Source: JAACPR01 sp964598245 (lineage in GTDB: Bacteria; Patescibacteriota; Minisyncoccia; Phycocordibacterales; JAACPR01). From it: a stretch of 33,731 bases of DNA. Position numbers and translations under genes: made by a program. The number at the start of each line of letters is the position of its first letter. Positions within the stretch are counted from its first letter, which is position 1. Positions 32,901 through 33,731 of the stretch are shown here, one piece after another. The DNA lies in the NCBI GenBank assembly GCA_964598245.1, contig CAZRAX010000003.1, positions 1 to 33,731 of the forward strand, read 5' to 3'. The notes under the pieces are model-generated. The model worked only from the letters and a program-made list of their open reading frames with translations. It was not told the origin of the DNA and made no database searches.

Positions 32901-33052
32901 CAATTACAACGGTTATTGGGGTTATACCTCTAACTTATGTTTCTGATTTATGGGGCCCTCTTGCTTATTCGATCATGTTCGGACTTATTTCTGCAGTATT
33001 TATAACTCTTCTTCTTATACCGATACTTTATAATAGGAATCCTGGGAAATAA
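29972..33052 (+). CDS. RND family efflux permease (AcrB-like)
   Basis: 1026 residues, about 12 membrane segments in two repeats with two large porter domains (after TM1 and TM7), the normal length for AcrB-type pumps. IPKESAPEVIIPVAVISTNYPGASAVDIE opens the first porter domain. The TM4 proton-relay motif, GxxVDDAIV in AcrB, reads ILVDSAIVITESI: Asp404 is kept and the second Asp is Ser405. In TM10 the AcrB relay Lys is replaced: VVNNSIIL (Asn937/938). C-terminal ITTVIGVIPL and LWGPLAYSIMFGL are typical. It works with the adaptor encoded just upstream; the substrate (drug, lipid or wall precursor) is unknown. Confidence 0.93.
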   Translation: MKAFWNFFLDNKNFTYIILFSLIIFGVISLISIPKESAPEVIIPVAVISTNYPGASAVDIERLITNKIEDQLAGNLENLDDVTSISRDSFSSVVVEFDSDADLDKSIQEVKDEVDKIKNELPSDANDPVVTEVNFVDQPIMSISMVGEKTDVEWNHLVEEIELELKKIKGISKISVSGLPERQVQVIVSRESLSQFNISINEVVNAIKLSNASLPIGSIELNDIDYPINFEGSIKEIENIKDLAILSSGNEPIYIRDIAEVYDGVAERNSISRTSINSSPSEKSISISVFKKSGGDITKIASDIREKLLEINNTLLSDVNYLITFDSGESVEKDLKNLSFSAMQTIFLVFIILFITLGWREAIVAGLAIPLSFLVAFIGLEYSGNTINFISLFSLILSVGILVDSAIVITESIHSNMKKGGDKTDAARLTIKDFYYPLTSGTATTVAVFAPLFLLSGVTGQFISSIPFTIIFVLLASLFVSLGFIPFIASIFLKRRNQTKFEQKQEDITHIIEKKYSNALSKIIGNKKIEKIFIRTIIVSFIAVLTFPFLGFVKVIFFPQENVDFLYVEIEEPQGTTLEKTDLAIREIEEILYKYSEIESFTTEVGQTSPFSNSGSNADSKFANITILLDEKRDSTSSEILKSIRNDFSKIDNTIVRIFEPNNGPPTGSPVYIKFFSNDLDIIDSAVKRSEDILSSIDGTSEINSSAKNDINEFRIIIDRSKASQLGLNATDVASNLRTSIFGVEATTINTVDGDIDIFVKLNLNQNSNLPDLTSNTTIDSIEKISIPTPAGPVLLGSLLETRLDVVNSVIEHEDQKRVGFVSSEISNDRTSRDIIREFKEKFDNLENTEDVEVVFGGETEDINETFKEMGLALVLGIILILSILVLQFNSYRQAFYIISIVPLSLIGVFLGLAITGKALSFPSIMGFIALSGIVVNNSIILIDVMNKIRKQNPEKEIKDVVIEGATARLRPILLTTITTVIGVIPLTYVSDLWGPLAYSIMFGLISAVFITLLLIPILYNRNPGK

Positions 33053-33053
33053 A

Positions 33054-33083
33054 AAAAGCATCGTATTAATACACGGTGCTTTT
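33054..33083 (+). terminator. Bidirectional rho-independent terminator
   Basis: 11-bp stem AAAAGCATCGT (33054-33064) with ACGGTGCTTTT (33073-33083), one U-G pair, 8-base loop. Plus-strand reading ends in TTTT after the RND gene; minus-strand reading is followed by a run of seven T after the winged-helix gene. Confidence 0.8.
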
Positions 33084-33099
33084 GTTGTGTTCCGGTGAG

Positions 33100-33306
33100 T
33101 TATTTACTGGTTTTTACTATTTTCCATTTGGTATAACCACGGTGGCCACCAAGACAAATTACAAAACCATTTGGTCCTAATGACTGTCCCATCGTTTGGG
33201 AAATACCATTATTGTTTAAGCCAGTTTTTTTACCGATTTCTCTAGTGGTTGCAGTTCCTCCCAAGTCTTTAAGAGCTTGTAGGATATCTTTCTGGCGTTT
33301 TTTCAT
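33100..33306 (-). CDS. Small winged-helix/HTH DNA-binding protein
   Basis: 68 residues, a single HTH domain: MKKRQKDILQALKDLGG starts the first helix, TATTREIGKKTGLNNNGISQTM is the helix-turn-helix, and GGHRGYTKWKIVK forms a wing. The length and layout resemble small MarR/ROK-like or phage-type wHTH proteins, but no specific family is recognised. It is unusual here in having a clear Shine-Dalgarno sequence (33311-33318) and a leader, plus more GC-rich codons than its neighbours. It lies at the junction between the RND operon and the RhuM-like gene and may regulate the latter. Confidence 0.75.
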   Translation of the reverse strand: MKKRQKDILQALKDLGGTATTREIGKKTGLNNNGISQTMGQSLGPNGFVICLGGHRGYTKWKIVKTSK

Positions 33307-33310
33307 AATT

Positions 33311-33318
33311 ACTCCTTT
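33311..33318 (-). promoter_or_regulatory. Shine-Dalgarno sequence of the winged-helix gene
   Basis: Minus strand GAAAGGAGT ending 4-5 bases before ATG 33306. It is the only canonical ribosome binding site noticed in the window and it decides the start of this gene. Confidence 0.75.
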
Positions 33319-33435
33319 CTTTTTTTGTGTTGTGCTGTTTATATTTTAGATTACAACTTTTTAATAAAAATACAAGTTTAAAACTTGAATTGTCATTAAA
33401 AATCATAAAAGTAATTTAAAAAGATTGTTTTTTCT

Positions 33436-33464
33436 GGTTCCGTCTACTGGAGGACGTTCGAACC
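33436..33464. other. GC-rich hairpin in the divergent HTH/RhuM gap
   Basis: GGTTC (33436-33440) pairs with GAACC (33460-33464), and CGTC (33441-33444) pairs with GACG (33453-33456), with a 3-base bulge TTC and loop TACTGGAG. It is far richer in G/C than the surrounding 200 bases. Neither neighbouring gene ends here, so it is not an obvious terminator. It could be an operator, a small RNA element or a remnant of a tRNA-like or attachment sequence. Confidence 0.45.
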
Positions 33465-33514
33465 TGTTTTATGAAATAAAAATAAATTTTCAAATATAGA
33501 AAAGGTTTTGCTTA

Positions 33515-33523
33515 TGTTAAAAT
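33515..33523 (+). promoter_or_regulatory. Extended -10 promoter of the RhuM-like gene, leaderless
   Basis: TGT-TAAAAT, then 7 bases, then ATG 33531. Confidence 0.55.
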
Positions 33524-33530
33524 AACAATT

Positions 33531-33731
33531 ATGAACAAAAAAGAAGTTGTAATATATCAAACTAAAACAGGCTCTATCGAGTTAAAAGGGGATTTAACGA
33601 AAGATACTCTTTGGGCGAATCAGTTACAAATTGCTGAGGCTTTTGAAGTCGATGTTCGAACTATAAATGAACATATTTTAAATATATATAAAACTAATGA
33701 ATTACCAAAAAATTCAACTATCCGGAATTTC
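33531..33731 (+). CDS. RhuM-family protein, N-terminal part (truncated by window end)
   Basis: 67 codons are visible, open to the end of the window. The sequence VVIYQTKTGSIELKGDLTKDTLWANQLQIAEAF, then VRTINEHILNIYKTNELPKNSTIRNF, matches the N-terminal domain of the virulence protein RhuM family (IYQT-x-DG, ETIWAxxxQIAxLF, VxxHIxNIFxxxEL, NSTVxxF). RhuM proteins are often encoded on accessory islands, sometimes fused or next to Fic/Doc toxins in candidate phyla; whether that is so here lies outside the window. The start is set by the promoter box 7 bases before. Confidence 0.8.
   Translation, partial: MNKKEVVIYQTKTGSIELKGDLTKDTLWANQLQIAEAFEVDVRTINEHILNIYKTNELPKNSTIRNF

Noticed and set aside
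33436..33464. tRNA fragment (GTTCGAAC resembling a T-arm)
   Set aside because: No acceptor, D or anticodon arms can be folded around it; the paired arms form a simple hairpin.

Overview
The window is strongly AT-rich, gene-dense bacterial DNA. Intergenic gaps are tiny, genes often abut or overlap by a few bases, stops are standard (TGA ends the P-type ATPase and acetate kinase genes), and there are no rRNA, tRNA, insertion-sequence or CRISPR signals. The gene content suits a candidate-phyla-radiation (Patescibacteria/Parcubacteria-like) genome: phosphoketolase plus acetate kinase, a PsbP-like lipid-anchored-style protein, GH130 proteins, DUF378, DUF3179, single-domain response regulators, efflux adaptors with a distinctive hairpin, and a RhuM-like protein at the right edge. 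The lineage is an inference from content, not a measurement.

Layout. 1-4147: end of an unknown gene, then a three-gene unit (DUF389 membrane protein, PsbP-like membrane-anchored protein, P2-type cation ATPase). 4125-4754 (minus): a LexA/UmuD-like self-cleaving repressor. 4906-8424: phosphoketolase and acetate kinase, closed by a strong hairpin terminator, followed by a DUF378 membrane protein. 8821-10183 (minus): an FMN-dependent reductase and a DUF1295 membrane enzyme. 10260-14089: a phosphomannomutase-like HAD domain fused to a GH130 domain, then a protein made of two GH130 domains. 14094-14987 (minus): a VanY-type D,D-carboxypeptidase. 15057-16526: a RimB-like aspartic protease and RimK ATP-grasp ligase. 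16560-19963: a MacAB-like adaptor, permease and ATPase. 19989-22072: receiver, hybrid-free histidine kinase, receiver. 22079-24175 (minus): TVP38/DedA-type protein, CPA2 antiporter, cold-shock protein. 24315-28384: secreted cyclophilin, ArsR regulator, thioredoxin-like protein, CcdA-DUF3179 fusion, NAD(P)HX epimerase-like protein and a small membrane protein. 28453-33052: a second adaptor and an RND pump. 33100-33731: a small winged-helix protein (minus) and the start of a RhuM-family protein.

How the parts may work together. GH130 phosphorylases release mannose-1-phosphate, phosphomannomutase turns that into mannose-6-phosphate, and after isomerisation fructose-6-phosphate can feed the phosphoketolase/acetate kinase pair, which yields ATP. 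The window therefore may encode most of a beta-mannoside (or mannogen-like reserve) to acetate route. The ArsR-thioredoxin-CcdA-DUF3179 group looks like an extracytoplasmic thiol-redox unit with its own thiol-rich regulator and a 20-base element repeated in inverted orientation at both ends.

The most striking feature that no single gene explains is the promoter grammar. At least eight genes start 6-8 bases after a TGn-TAnnAT extended -10 box, so their transcripts should begin at or next to the start codon (leaderless). Only the cold-shock gene has a predicted long leader, and only the winged-helix gene at 33306 has a clear Shine-Dalgarno sequence. No region above 300 bases lacks a gene; the longest gap (33307-33530) holds an unusual GC-rich hairpin.
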